Shown: positions 17,608-26,303, numbered from the stretch's first letter. The stretch is 64,000 nucleotides of DNA from Sphingopyxis sp. Root154 (GCF_001427105.1 NZ_LMGI01000004.1:62001-126000); one strand, 5' to 3'. The notes: generated by a model from the sequence alone, not told the origin. Translations and numbers: made by a program.

Positions 17608-20600
17608 ATGAAAATGGGCACCAGCCCCTCGGTGTTTCTGACTGCGACAGCCTCGGTGATCGCGCTGGCGGCCTCGCCCGCGGCGGCGCAGAGCAGCGAC
17701 GAAATTATCGTCACCGGCTCGCGCATCGCGAAGAGCGAATTCACCAGCGCCGACCCGATCCAGGTCATCGATCCCGAAAATGCGAAGCTGCAGGGGCAGG
17801 TCCAGCTTGCCGATATCTTACGGTCGACGCCGGCAGCGCAGGGCTCGATCCAGATTACTTCTGCCATTTCGAACCGCTTCGTCGCCAATGGCGGTAATGA
17901 TGTGCAGACGGTGTCGCTGCGCGGGCTTGGCGCCGAGCGGACGCTCGTGCTGATCAACGGCCGCCGCGCGGGCCCTGCCGGGATCAGGGGCTCGGTCGCG
18001 CCGTTCGACCTTAACGTCCTGCCGCTGTCGGTAGTGCGCCAGGTCGAGGTGCTGAAGACCGGCGCTTCGTCGATCTATGGTTCGGATGCGGTCGCAGGCG
18101 TGGTCAACATCCTGACCCGCGACGATCTCGACGGCTTCGAGGGTGGCGGTTTCTCGTCGATCACCGAACATGGCGGCGGCGAAAGCTATGGCGCCGATGC
18201 CAGCTTCGGCAAGCGATTCGATCGTGGCCACATCTTTGCGACGGTCGATGTTTTCCGCCAGCAGAACCTGACGCGCCGCGACCGCGGCTTTCTCTTCTGT
18301 TCCGAAGAATATCTGAAGCGCGAGGCCGATGGCAGCCGCGCCGATATCGTCGATTTCCGCACCGGACGCCCGACGTGCAGCAGCACGCAAGGCAATCAGA
18401 TCGCCTTCAGTGACTTTTCGGGAGTCGACCAGAACGGCTTCCCTACCTTCGGTCCCGGGCTGATCGCGCCGAACGGGCAGGCGATCCTGTCGGGCCAATA
18501 TGGCGCCGAGTTCGCGGGGGTCGGCATCCCGATCAATGCCTATAACCCGATCGGCGTGTTCGGCCCCGCCAATTTCTTCGGAGTCAATTTCGACGGCCCG
18601 TCGACCGGCGCGCTCAACCAGTTCGAGCCCGTCGAGCAGGATTCGGACGTGTTTTCGGGCGTGAGCCGGATCAGCGCCTTTGTCGAGGGGGCGTATGATG
18701 TCACCGATGGCATCACCGCCTATGGCGAATTCCTGTTCAGCAACCGCAAGTCGCGCAACAATGGTTTTCAGCGGATCGAACTCCAGCAATTCACCGGCGC
18801 GTCGATGCTGCCCTTCTTCCTCTGCGATCCGACCGCATATAATTGCGATCCCAATGACCTGGGCGATCCGTTCAACGCCGAGTTCGGCGGCAACATCATC
18901 CTGCGCCCGCGCGTGCTGGTGAAGACCGAAAGCAAAGCCGACGTCGATTATTATCGCGGCGTGCTCGGTCTGCGCGGCGAGATCGGCGGCGGGTGGAAGT
19001 GGGATGTGAGCGGCCAGCACAGCCGTTCGGATGCGAGCTATACGCAGGACGTCATCTATCAGGACGCGCTTGCGTCGCAGACTTTGCGCACGCGTTCGTG
19101 CGTCGGCACCACGACGGCGGTCCGCGACGTGCCGTGCATCGATATCGACTTCACCGACCCGCGTGTGCTGCGCGGCGACTTCACGCCGGCCGAGCGCGCG
19201 TTCCTGATGGGCCGCGAGACGGGTCGTACGCTGTTCAAGCAGACGTCGGCCGAGGCTTTACTGACGGGCAAATTGTTCAACCTGCCCGCCGGATCAGTCG
19301 GTGCGGCGTTCGGGGCGAATATCCGCCGCGACGAGATCAACGACACGCCAGGCGAAGCGACGCTTGCCGGCAATGTCTCCAATTTCACGACCTCGGGCAT
19401 CACCGCAGGGCGCACCGTGTCGAAGGAAATCTTCGGCGAGGTCGAAGTGCCTTTGCTTGAAGGCGTGCCGATGATCGAGCGGCTGACGCTGTCGGGGGCG
19501 GCGCGTTACACGCATGTTGAGGCGACGCGCCGCGACGGAGTGCAGGACAAGTTCAGCGACACGACATGGAAGGTCGGCGCCGATTGGGCGGTGACCGACT
19601 GGCTGCGTTTTCGCGGCACCTGGGGCACCTCGTTCCGCGCGCCCGCGCTGTTCGAACTCTTCCTTCAGGACCAGACGGGATTCCTTGGCCAGCAGGCGAT
19701 CGATCCGTGCATCCAGACCGCGGCGCGGCTCGCGGCGGGGGCGATCAGCCAGCGCATCTTCGACAATTGCGCCGCCGACGGCATCGGCTCCAATTTCGCG
19801 GGCGGGTTTGGCCCGGCAGTGATCGCATCGGGCGGCGGCATTGGCCGGCTCAAGCCCGAAACCTCGACCGCAAAGACGGTGTCGGTCATCCTGACCCCCG
19901 ATCTGTCCGGTGCGCTGTGGGGTGGGCTCAAGACGCGCCTTGCGGTCGACTATTTCGATATCGAGGTGAAGGACGAGATCAACCTGCTCGGCGCGGGTAA
20001 TATTCTTCGCGGTTGCTATGACTCCGAGGTGGCCGACGAGCCGCTGTGCGGCCTGTTCACGCGCACCGCCGCGGGGCCCGATGCACAGAGCGTCGCGACC
20101 GTCACCGATCGCTATGTGAACATCAGCCGCCAGCGGAACCGCGGTGTCGACCTGTCGCTCGCGGTCGATCAGGATCTAGGCAACCTCGGCTCGCTCGCGT
20201 TTCGCGCGCAGATGACCTGGCAGGTGAAGGACAAGGTTTCGCTCTTCCCCGGCACCGAGGTCGACGACAATGGCAAGATCGGCAATCCGAAGTGGGTCGG
20301 CGATTTCAACCTTGGCTGGATGAAGGGTGGATGGACGCTGTTCTATGGCCTCGACGTCACTGGGGCCGCTTCTAACGCGGAAGATCTGTTCCGCGCGCAG
20401 GGCGGCGACGCGTGCCGCACGTCGGGCTTCCGTCCGGGCGGGCGTTTCTGCCCCGACGTCAGCGTGCCCGCGACCTTCTATCACTCGCTGTCGCTGAGCC
20501 GCGACGTCGCCGAGCGGTTCCGCATCACGCTGGGTGTCGCGAACCTGTTCGACACCCCGCCGCCGCGCGTGTCGACCGTCGTCACCGCGACGCCGCCGGT

Positions 20601-20682
20601 GATCGGCCAGGCGCCAGCATTTGGTACGCAATATGACTATCTGGGCCGCCGTTTCTTCCTGAGCGTGCGCGGCAGTCTGTAA
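17608..20682 (+). CDS. TonB-dependent outer membrane receptor
   Basis: About 1024 residues. A signal peptide ending at AAAQS is followed at once by the TonB-box-like DEIIVTGSRI, then a plug domain with LRGLGAERTLVLINGRR and IYGSDAVAGVVNI, and a long beta-barrel. It imports an unidentified ligand across the outer membrane using TonB energy. The frame is open further upstream, but the signal peptide starts at MKMGTSPS. Extra-long loops with Cys pairs (for example FLCDPTAYNCDP) are typical of the sphingomonad and Caulobacter receptors of this size. It is divergent from hisE with about 180 bases between; no regulator adjoins it, so the ligand cannot be guessed. Confidence 0.95.
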   Translation: MKMGTSPSVFLTATASVIALAASPAAAQSSDEIIVTGSRIAKSEFTSADPIQVIDPENAKLQGQVQLADILRSTPAAQGSIQITSAISNRFVANGGNDVQTVSLRGLGAERTLVLINGRRAGPAGIRGSVAPFDLNVLPLSVVRQVEVLKTGASSIYGSDAVAGVVNILTRDDLDGFEGGGFSSITEHGGGESYGADASFGKRFDRGHIFATVDVFRQQNLTRRDRGFLFCSEEYLKREADGSRADIVDFRTGRPTCSSTQGNQIAFSDFSGVDQNGFPTFGPGLIAPNGQAILSGQYGAEFAGVGIPINAYNPIGVFGPANFFGVNFDGPSTGALNQFEPVEQDSDVFSGVSRISAFVEGAYDVTDGITAYGEFLFSNRKSRNNGFQRIELQQFTGASMLPFFLCDPTAYNCDPNDLGDPFNAEFGGNIILRPRVLVKTESKADVDYYRGVLGLRGEIGGGWKWDVSGQHSRSDASYTQDVIYQDALASQTLRTRSCVGTTTAVRDVPCIDIDFTDPRVLRGDFTPAERAFLMGRETGRTLFKQTSAEALLTGKLFNLPAGSVGAAFGANIRRDEINDTPGEATLAGNVSNFTTSGITAGRTVSKEIFGEVEVPLLEGVPMIERLTLSGAARYTHVEATRRDGVQDKFSDTTWKVGADWAVTDWLRFRGTWGTSFRAPALFELFLQDQTGFLGQQAIDPCIQTAARLAAGAISQRIFDNCAADGIGSNFAGGFGPAVIASGGGIGRLKPETSTAKTVSVILTPDLSGALWGGLKTRLAVDYFDIEVKDEINLLGAGNILRGCYDSEVADEPLCGLFTRTAAGPDAQSVATVTDRYVNISRQRNRGVDLSLAVDQDLGNLGSLAFRAQMTWQVKDKVSLFPGTEVDDNGKIGNPKWVGDFNLGWMKGGWTLFYGLDVTGAASNAEDLFRAQGGDACRTSGFRPGGRFCPDVSVPATFYHSLSLSRDVAERFRITLGVANLFDTPPPRVSTVVTATPPVIGQAPAFGTQYDYLGRRFFLSVRGSL

Positions 20683-20694
20683 GCCTCTGGACAA

Positions 20695-20722
20695 GCCCGC
20701 GCTCCTCTGGTGAAGCGCGGGC
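20695..20722 (+). other. perfect hairpin abutting the ung start codon
   Basis: GCCCGCGCT and AGCGCGGGC form a perfect 9-bp stem with a 10-base loop; the right arm ends on the base before the ung ATG. There is no T run, so it is not a standard terminator. It covers the region where a ribosome-binding site would be expected. Confidence 0.6.
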
Positions 20723-21436
20723 ATGTCCGAGGTCAAACTGCATCCCGACTGGCTCGCGCGCATCGGCGGCGAGTTCGAGCAGCCCTATATGGCGGCGCTC
20801 AAGGCGTTCCTTGGCGCCGAGCGCGAGAAGGGCAAGGCCATCTATCCGCGTCCGCGCGACTGGTTCGCGGCACTCGACGCGACACCGCCGCAGGATGTGC
20901 GCGTCGTGATCCTCGGGCAGGATCCCTATCACGGCCCGGGGCAGGCGCATGGGCTGTGCTTCTCAGTCCAGCCGGGGGTGCGCACGCCGCCGAGCCTCGT
21001 CAATATCTACAAGGAAATGCAGAGCGACCTCGGCATTGCGCGTGCCGCGCACGGCTATTTGAAGCATTGGGCCGAACAGGGCGTGCTGCTGCTCAACAAT
21101 TGCCTGACGGTCGAGAGCGGCATGGCCGCGTCGCATCAGGGCAAGGGGTGGGAGAAGTTCACCGACGCCGTGGTCGCCACGGTCGCCGCCGACCCGGCGC
21201 CGAAGGTCTTCATCCTGTGGGGTAGCCATGCACAGAAGAAAGCGGCGAATGTGCCGGGTCTCGGCGCGGGTAGCCCGCATTTGATTCTGCGCGCGCCGCA
21301 TCCCTCGCCTTTGTCGGCGCACAACGGCTTTTTCGGGTCGCGGCCGTTCAGTCAGACGAACGCGTTTCTGGAAGCGCATGGCCGCGGCGCGATCGACTGG
21401 CGGCTGCCCGAAACGGCGGAGATCGCCGCCGCATGA
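20723..21436 (+). CDS. ung: uracil-DNA glycosylase, family 1
   Basis: Removes uracil from DNA, starting base excision repair. The water-activating motif GQDPYHGPGQAHG is at residues 65-77 (Asp 67), and the leucine-loop motif HPSPLSAHNGF near residue 200 supplies the catalytic His. The length of 237 residues is normal for the family. The 3' end overlaps the next gene by 4 bases (ATGA), which implies translational coupling. Confidence 0.97.
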   Translation: MSEVKLHPDWLARIGGEFEQPYMAALKAFLGAEREKGKAIYPRPRDWFAALDATPPQDVRVVILGQDPYHGPGQAHGLCFSVQPGVRTPPSLVNIYKEMQSDLGIARAAHGYLKHWAEQGVLLLNNCLTVESGMAASHQGKGWEKFTDAVVATVAADPAPKVFILWGSHAQKKAANVPGLGAGSPHLILRAPHPSPLSAHNGFFGSRPFSQTNAFLEAHGRGAIDWRLPETAEIAAA

Positions 21437-22191
21437 GCCTGCTCGCCGATCCGCTGACGTTGCTGGTACTCGCCATCGCGGTGATCCTGCTCGGGCTTGC
21501 CAAGGGCGGATTGTCGGGGGTCGGGGCGCTGGCGACGCCGCTCGTCGCGCTGGTGCTGCCGTCGACGATCGCCGCCGCGCTTCTGCTGCCGATATTGATC
21601 GTGCAGGACGTCGTCAGCGTCTGGTCGTTCCGCAAGACGTGGGACGGGTGGGTCATTGCATGGATGCTCCCCGGCGCCGCGGTCGGCATCGCCGCGGGCT
21701 ATGCCTATGCCGAGCGCGTCGACGAGGCGAAGCTGATGGCGGCACTCGGTGCGATCACGCTGGCGTTCGGGCTCTATCGGCTGTGGGTCGAGCGCGGCGG
21801 GCGCGTCGTCGCGGCGTCGACATCGCCCGGCTGGGTCGGCAGCCTGTTCGGGGTCGCGACGGGCTTCACCAGCCAGATCGCGCATGCCGGCGGGCCTCCG
21901 TTCCAGATGTGGGTGACGCCGCGCCGCCTGCCGCACCTCGTCTTCGTCGGCACCAGTTCGATCCTGTTCGCGGCGATCAACTGGATGAAGGTGCCCGCCT
22001 ATATCGCGCTCGGTGCCTTCCCGCACGAGGTGCTCGTCGCCGCCGTGTTGTTGATGCCGCTGGCGATCGGTTCAACGCTGCTCACCGTGCGCTGGCTGAA
22101 ACGGATCGATGGCGCGCGTTTCTATGTGCTCATTTACGTGTTGATGGTCCTGCTCGGCGCCAAGCTGGTCTGGGACGGGCTGGCGGGATAA
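21433..22191 (+). CDS. TSUP (TauE/SafE) family permease
   Basis: A 252-residue membrane protein with about eight hydrophobic segments. The two-fold pseudo-repeat, with GLAKGGLSGVGALATPL near the start and FTSQIAHAGGPPFQ in the second half, is diagnostic of the TSUP family. Members export sulfite, sulfonates or other small organic anions. It is coupled to ung by a 4-base overlap, which I take as organisational rather than functional. Confidence 0.9.
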   Translation: MSLLADPLTLLVLAIAVILLGLAKGGLSGVGALATPLVALVLPSTIAAALLLPILIVQDVVSVWSFRKTWDGWVIAWMLPGAAVGIAAGYAYAERVDEAKLMAALGAITLAFGLYRLWVERGGRVVAASTSPGWVGSLFGVATGFTSQIAHAGGPPFQMWVTPRRLPHLVFVGTSSILFAAINWMKVPAYIALGAFPHEVLVAAVLLMPLAIGSTLLTVRWLKRIDGARFYVLIYVLMVLLGAKLVWDGLAG

Positions 22192-22269
22192 CAGGCGACG
22201 CGGGCGGGCAATGCGCGTAAGATCGTCTTGACGGGCATCGGCGTCCGTCGCCTTTCCAAGGTATTGACC

Positions 22270-22401
22270 ATGGCCAAGAGCCAGAAGAAATCGAACCGCG
22301 AAACCCGCAAACCCAAGGCGGAAAAGCCCAAGAAGCCCAATGCGAGCAATCCGTCGACCAAGGTCGGCGTGGTCGCCGGGCTCGACAATATGAAGAAGTA
22401 G
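22270..22401 (+). CDS. 43-residue lysine-rich small protein
   Basis: A very short gene encoding a strongly basic protein, with KSQKKSNRETRKPK near the start and a C-terminal VGVVAGLDNMKK. The order of a basic disordered tail then a short hydrophobic end, and the tight packing (DUF427 starts 5 bases later), support a real gene. The function is unknown; nucleic acid binding is possible from charge alone. Confidence 0.6.
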   Translation: MAKSQKKSNRETRKPKAEKPKKPNASNPSTKVGVVAGLDNMKK

Positions 22402-22406
22402 GCGCG

Positions 22407-22688
22407 ATGGTTCAGGCACGGTGGAATGGCGCGGTGATCGCCGACAGCGACGACACGGTCGTCGTCGAGGGCAATCATTATTTCCCGCGCGATGCGGTCG
22501 ATGCGGCGCTCTTGTCGGATAGCGCGACGACGAGCCTATGCCCCTGGAAGGGGATAGCGCATTATCACCATGTCACCGTGGACGGACAGGTGAACGAAGA
22601 CGCCGCCTGGTATTATCCCGATCCCAAGGAAGCGGCGGCGGCGATCAAGGATCGCATCGCCTTCTGGAAGGGTGTCGCGGTCGGCTGA
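22407..22688 (+). CDS. DUF427 domain protein
   Basis: A complete 93-residue DUF427 protein with the family core of NHYFPRDAV, CPWKGIAHYHHV and AAWYYPDPKEAA. The domain is a small beta-barrel; no activity is firmly established. It sits between the Lys-rich small gene and the YaiI-family gene in a compact, same-strand run. Confidence 0.9.
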   Translation: MVQARWNGAVIADSDDTVVVEGNHYFPRDAVDAALLSDSATTSLCPWKGIAHYHHVTVDGQVNEDAAWYYPDPKEAAAAIKDRIAFWKGVAVG

Positions 22689-22700
22689 CCGCTTTCGTCC

Positions 22701-23165
22701 ATGTCCACGCCTGTCCAAATCCTCGTCGATGCCGACGCTTGTCCGGTGAAGGACGAGATCTACCGTGTCGCGTGGCGGCACGAGGTGCCGGTGAAGGTCG
22801 TGAGCAACAGCCGGCTGCGCGTCCCCGAACATCCGTTGATCGAACGGATTACCGTGTCGGACGGTTTCGACGCCGCCGACGACTGGATCGCAGAGGCGGC
22901 GAATGCGCAGAGTGTCGTGATCACCGCCGACATATTGCTCGCCGACCGCGCGCTGAAGGCGGGGGCGGCCGTGCTCGGCCCCAATGGCAAGCCCTTCACC
23001 CTCGCCTCGATCGGACCCGCGATCGCGACGCGCGCGATCATGGCCGACCTGCGGTCGGGAATGAGCGACGGGATGGGCGGGCCGCCGCCCTTCTCGAAGG
23101 CCGATCGTTCGCAATTCCTGCAAGCGCTCGATAGCGCGCTGGTGCGGCTCAAGCGCCAAGCGTAA
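22701..23165 (+). CDS. YaiI/YqxD family protein (DUF188, PIN-like)
   Basis: A 154-residue protein with the conserved LVDADACPVKDEIYR at the N-terminus and VITADILLADRAL in the middle; the acidic residues form a PIN-like nuclease pocket. MGGPPPFSKADRSQFLQALD near the C-terminus is also family-typical. Members are predicted RNases, but the biological role is unknown. Confidence 0.92.
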   Translation: MSTPVQILVDADACPVKDEIYRVAWRHEVPVKVVSNSRLRVPEHPLIERITVSDGFDAADDWIAEAANAQSVVITADILLADRALKAGAAVLGPNGKPFTLASIGPAIATRAIMADLRSGMSDGMGGPPPFSKADRSQFLQALDSALVRLKRQA

Positions 23166-23318
23166 ATTTCTTTCGTTTCTTTCCAATGCTTTGTGAAATT
23201 TGTTCGGCCGAGTGATGGCGATCACGGCTGGGTGATCGGCTGTGCGTCATAAGCGGGGCATCGGGAACGACCCGAGCCCAATTCGAACCAGATCAACGAA
23301 TGTGAAAAGGAAGAGACG

Positions 23319-23504
23319 ATGACCAAGAAGATGATCCTCACCCCCGTGCTTGCCCTCACCATGGTCCTTTCGGCCACCCCCGCTATGGCGCAGTCGGCGC
23401 AGCCCGCACAGGGCGGCATGACGGTGACGTCGAACCCGGTGCAGATCCTGATCGGCCTGCTGCTCCCCGCGGTGCAAAAGGTCCGCGAAGCCGCGGCGCG
23501 CTAG
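23319..23504 (+). CDS. small exported peptide with a pseudopilin-like helix motif
   Basis: 61 residues with GGAAGAG upstream of the ATG. A clean signal peptide ends at AMAQS, leaving about 36 residues that finish in ILIGLLLPAVQKVREAAAR and a stop. That last stretch looks like the conserved helix after the prepilin cleavage site in DUF1559 pseudopilin-like proteins of Planctomycetes, yet no prepilin motif or globular part is present here. It has its own upstream AT-rich region and a strong terminator, so it is an independent unit. The function is unknown. Confidence 0.75.
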   Translation: MTKKMILTPVLALTMVLSATPAMAQSAQPAQGGMTVTSNPVQILIGLLLPAVQKVREAAAR

Positions 23505-23556
23505 GCCGCACACCCGTTTTCGTCTCCGGCCCGGCCTGCCACGCCGGACTGGAAAC

Positions 23557-23601
23557 CAGCCCTCCCGCCCCTGCGACCCAGGCGGGAGGGCTGTCGTTTT
23601 T
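23557..23601 (+). terminator. strong Rho-independent terminator
   Basis: A perfect 13-bp stem (CAGCCCTCCCGCC / GGCGGGAGGGCTG) around an 11-base loop, followed by TCGTTTTT. It closes the small exported peptide gene. Confidence 0.92.
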
Positions 23602-23661
23602 CCGGCGCCTTGAACGCCCCTTGCATCAGGCGTAGGCTATAATGCGAAGGGGAGAGGGGCC

Positions 23662-24114
23662 ATGCTTTCCATTTTGCCACTGCTGTTGATCGCCGGCGCG
23701 CCGGCGGCCGCACCATCCGCCGCCGCGCCAGCATCGGTTGCCGCAAAGGCGACCCCGGTGACGATCGAATATTATTATCGCATCCGCTGGGGCGCGATGG
23801 ACGAGTTCCGCGCGCTCTATGCGAAGAATCACCAGCCGATCCTCGACGAGATGAAGCGGCTGGGTTTCATCACCCGGATCGAGACGACGACCCCCTTCAC
23901 CCATATGGCGGGCGGGACGCGCTGGGACCTGCGCGTGGCGATCACCTATCGCGGCGCCGAGGATGCGGTCGGCGACGGCACCGGATATGACGCCGCCGCA
24001 GAAGCTGTGGGTGCGCGTCTGTTTCCTGACCTCGCGAATTTCAAGGCCGAAGAGGCCAGGCGGTTCGCGCTGGTCGAGGAGCATTGGGACGTGATCGTCA
24101 ACAGCGAGGAGTGA
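23662..24114 (+). CDS. exported hypothetical protein
   Basis: 150 residues starting after a GGAGAGGGG ribosome-binding site. An N-terminal hydrophobic stretch plus an Ala/Pro-rich segment (about residues 1-30) indicates export. The mature part has an IEYYYRIRWGAMDEFRALY segment that resembles the start of a ferredoxin-like dimeric alpha/beta barrel, and a second half that also fits that fold, but I do not recognise a named family. It stands alone between two terminating regions. Confidence 0.7.
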   Translation: MLSILPLLLIAGAPAAAPSAAAPASVAAKATPVTIEYYYRIRWGAMDEFRALYAKNHQPILDEMKRLGFITRIETTTPFTHMAGGTRWDLRVAITYRGAEDAVGDGTGYDAAAEAVGARLFPDLANFKAEEARRFALVEEHWDVIVNSEE

Positions 24115-24143
24115 GTTTGCGGGAGGCCTGAAAGGCCCGCCGA

Positions 24144-24365
24144 TCAGTTCCCCGCGCGGCGGTGCATGAAAAAGGCAAGCAACAGCACGACCGAGATTAC
24201 CCCGACCAGCATGCCCGCGGTCGTCGTCACCATCGTGATCGAGCCCGCCGGATCATTCGAGTTCCACGCGCCGCTTTGCGTCCGGTCGATCATCCACCAG
24301 GCCCCGGCGACGACGATGAGGTCGAGCAGGACCAGCCCGAGTAGCGCGCGCGTCGATTTTTTCAT
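24144..24365 (-). CDS. small two-helix membrane protein
   Basis: 73 residues with hydrophobic helices at about 7-25 and 47-67 and a basic C-terminal tail (HRRAGN). GGGAGGGG lies upstream of the ATG on the minus strand. It runs against the preceding gene and away from the alpha/beta hydrolase gene. The function is unknown. Confidence 0.7.
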   Translation of the reverse strand: MKKSTRALLGLVLLDLIVVAGAWWMIDRTQSGAWNSNDPAGSITMVTTTAGMLVGVISVVLLLAFFMHRRAGN

Positions 24366-24465
24366 GAAAATTTCCCCTCCCGAAATCCCGACGGTTTCTT
24401 TGCTGTCGGCTATCTGCCGGGCATGTTAGCTTCGGGCTTCGCGAAATTCTACAGGAGTCGGGACC

Positions 24466-25155
24466 ATGGCAGCGCTTCCTACGATCATCCTCGTGCATGG
24501 CTTCTGGGGCGGCGCCGCGCATTGGGCAAAGGCGATCGTCGAGCTCGATCGGCTGGGGCACAAAGGGATGCGCGCGGTCGAACTGCCGCTGACCTCGCTT
24601 GCGGGCGACGCCGCGCGGACGCGGCAGATCGCGGCGCAGGTCGAGGGGCCGGTGCTGCTCGTCGGGCACAGCTATGGCGGCGCGGTGATCACCGAGGCGG
24701 GTACGGCACCGAATGTTGCGGGGCTCGTCTATATCGCGGCCTTCGCGCCCGATGCGGGCGAGAGCCCCGGCGCGCTGACGCAGCAGCATCCGCCTGCTGG
24801 CGCGGCGAACCTGGCGCCCGACGCCGACGGCTATTTGTGGGTCAAGCCCGACAAGTTTCACGAAAGTTTCTGTCAGGATGTGAGCGCCGACGAGGCGCTG
24901 GTGATGGCGGTGACGCAAAAGGCGCCGCTCGCGTCGACCTTTGGCGAGGCGGTGAGCGATCCGGCGTGGCGGATGAAGCCGAGCTGGTACCAGATTTCGA
25001 ACGAAGACCGGATGATCGACCCCGCGAACCAGAAGGCGATGTCGGACCGGCTCGGCGCGCGCAAGGTGATCGCGCTCGACGCGGGGCATGCCTCGCTCGC
25101 CTCGCGGCCGGTCGAGGTCGCGGCGCTGATCGACGAGGCGGCGCGCAGCCTGTAG
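24466..25155 (+). CDS. alpha/beta hydrolase
   Basis: A 229-residue alpha/beta hydrolase without signal peptide. The oxyanion region is LVHGFWGGAAHW, the nucleophile elbow GHSYGG (Ser about 68), and the terminal catalytic His lies in LDAGHASLASRP, with an acid in the preceding NEDRMI segment. It belongs to the salicylate-esterase/pyrethroid-hydrolase-like group with one compact domain. The substrate is unknown. Confidence 0.88.
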   Translation: MAALPTIILVHGFWGGAAHWAKAIVELDRLGHKGMRAVELPLTSLAGDAARTRQIAAQVEGPVLLVGHSYGGAVITEAGTAPNVAGLVYIAAFAPDAGESPGALTQQHPPAGAANLAPDADGYLWVKPDKFHESFCQDVSADEALVMAVTQKAPLASTFGEAVSDPAWRMKPSWYQISNEDRMIDPANQKAMSDRLGARKVIALDAGHASLASRPVEVAALIDEAARSL

Positions 25156-25190
25156 TTGACCCGCGCCGCGGCGAAGGGCAGCATCGGGCA

Positions 25191-25538
25191 ATGGCGCGCC
25201 AATATACGACCTTCGCCGAATTCTGGCCCTTTTACCTGCGCGAGCACAGCAAGACGTCGACGCGCGCGCTGCATTATGTCGGGACCAGCCTCGTCGTGCT
25301 GATCGCGCTCGCGGCGGGGCTGTCGGGCCGCTGGGGTTGGCTGATCGCGTTGCCGGTCGCGGGTTATTTCTTTGCGTGGGTCGCGCATTTCGGGGTCGAG
25401 AAGAACCGGCCAGCGACCTTCACCTATCCGCTGTGGAGCCTCGCCGCCGATTTCAAAATGTGGGCGATGTGGCTCACCGGGCGGCTCGGTCCCGAACTCG
25501 ACCGGGCCGGGGTCGTGCGGGAAAATCGATCAGACTGA
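25191..25538 (+). CDS. DUF962 / Mpo1-like membrane protein
   Basis: 115 residues, ATG at 25191 chosen by family alignment. The characteristic pattern FYLREHSKTSTRALHYVGT and HFGVEKNRPATFTYPLWSL contains the conserved histidines that bind iron in yeast Mpo1, with hydrophobic helices between. Yeast Mpo1 is a dioxygenase in the breakdown of 2-hydroxy-phytosphingosine; bacterial DUF962 proteins have not been assigned a substrate to my knowledge. In a sphingolipid-making bacterium a role in long-chain-base or hydroxy fatty acid turnover is attractive, but this is inference. Confidence 0.88.
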   Translation: MARQYTTFAEFWPFYLREHSKTSTRALHYVGTSLVVLIALAAGLSGRWGWLIALPVAGYFFAWVAHFGVEKNRPATFTYPLWSLAADFKMWAMWLTGRLGPELDRAGVVRENRSD

Positions 25539-25611
25539 CCGAAGGCACCCTCTGGCATTTATTGCGAATCATTCTTAACTCGAGCGAGTTCGCATTTGCT
25601 GGAGACGGGCC

Positions 25612-25815
25612 ATGCCCACCGACCTGATCAAGACCTTCACCTATCTCACGATCCACCTGACGATCGGGTTCAGCGTCGCTTATGTGATGACCGGATCGGC
25701 CGCGCTGGGGGGCGGGATCGCGATCATCGAGCCGTGTATCAATGCTGTCGCATTCTTCTTCCATGAAAAGGCGTGGAAGCGCGTGGGCGCGCGGCGTAAG
25801 CTGCTGCCCGCCTGA
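25612..25815 (+). CDS. DUF2061 small membrane protein
   Basis: 67 residues matching the DUF2061 pattern: KTFTYLTIHLTIGFSVAYVMTGS, an acidic residue in the second helix (IIEPCINAVAFFFHE) and a KAWKR end. Two predicted membrane helices. The function is unknown; in other genomes the domain also occurs fused to sulfate assimilation enzymes. No such gene adjoins it here. Confidence 0.85.
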   Translation: MPTDLIKTFTYLTIHLTIGFSVAYVMTGSAALGGGIAIIEPCINAVAFFFHEKAWKRVGARRKLLPA

Positions 25816-25874
25816 GGCGCGAGTCCCGGGCCGCTTTTTCGCTCACTCCCCGACCCCACCAAGGAGATACGATT

Positions 25875-26303
25875 ATGACCGTCAATCGCGCATCGGCCCG
25901 CTACGAAGGCTTCGGCAAGGAAGGCAAGGGATCGATCACGACCAAATCAGGCGTGCTCGACAAGCAGCCCTATGGTTTCGGTACGCGCTTCGAAGGGCAG
26001 CCGGGTACAAACCCCGAGGAGCTGATCGCCGCGGCGCATGCAGCCTGCTTCACGATGGCGCTGTCGTTCGGTCTCGCGCGCGCCGGCTATTCGGGCGACA
26101 CGCTTGAGACGAGCGCGGAAGTGACGCTGGAGCAGCAGGACGGCGGCTTTACGATCACCAAATCGGCGCTGACGCTGACCGGCAAGGTGCCGGGCATCTC
26201 AGCCGACGAGTTCGCCAAGATCGCTGAAGAAGCCGAGAAAAATTGCCCGGTGTCGAAGCTGCTCGATTGCGAGATCACGCTGGAGCACAGTCTCGACGTC
26301 TAG
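25875..26303 (+). CDS. OsmC family peroxiredoxin
   Basis: Thiol-dependent reductase of organic hydroperoxides, 142 residues, cytoplasmic. The reactive cysteines are in AAHAACFTMAL and EKNCPVSKLL, the usual spacing of the OsmC branch. AAGGAG precedes the ATG. Its last 4 bases overlap the 3' end of the convergent 2H phosphoesterase gene. OsmC proteins often answer to osmotic or oxidative stress; no operator is visible here. Confidence 0.94.
   Translation: MTVNRASARYEGFGKEGKGSITTKSGVLDKQPYGFGTRFEGQPGTNPEELIAAAHAACFTMALSFGLARAGYSGDTLETSAEVTLEQQDGGFTITKSALTLTGKVPGISADEFAKIAEEAEKNCPVSKLLDCEITLEHSLDV

Noticed and set aside
20695-20722. Rho-independent terminator after the first TonB receptor
   Set aside because: The hairpin has no T run and is directly joined to the ung ATG, so it is listed only as a hairpin.
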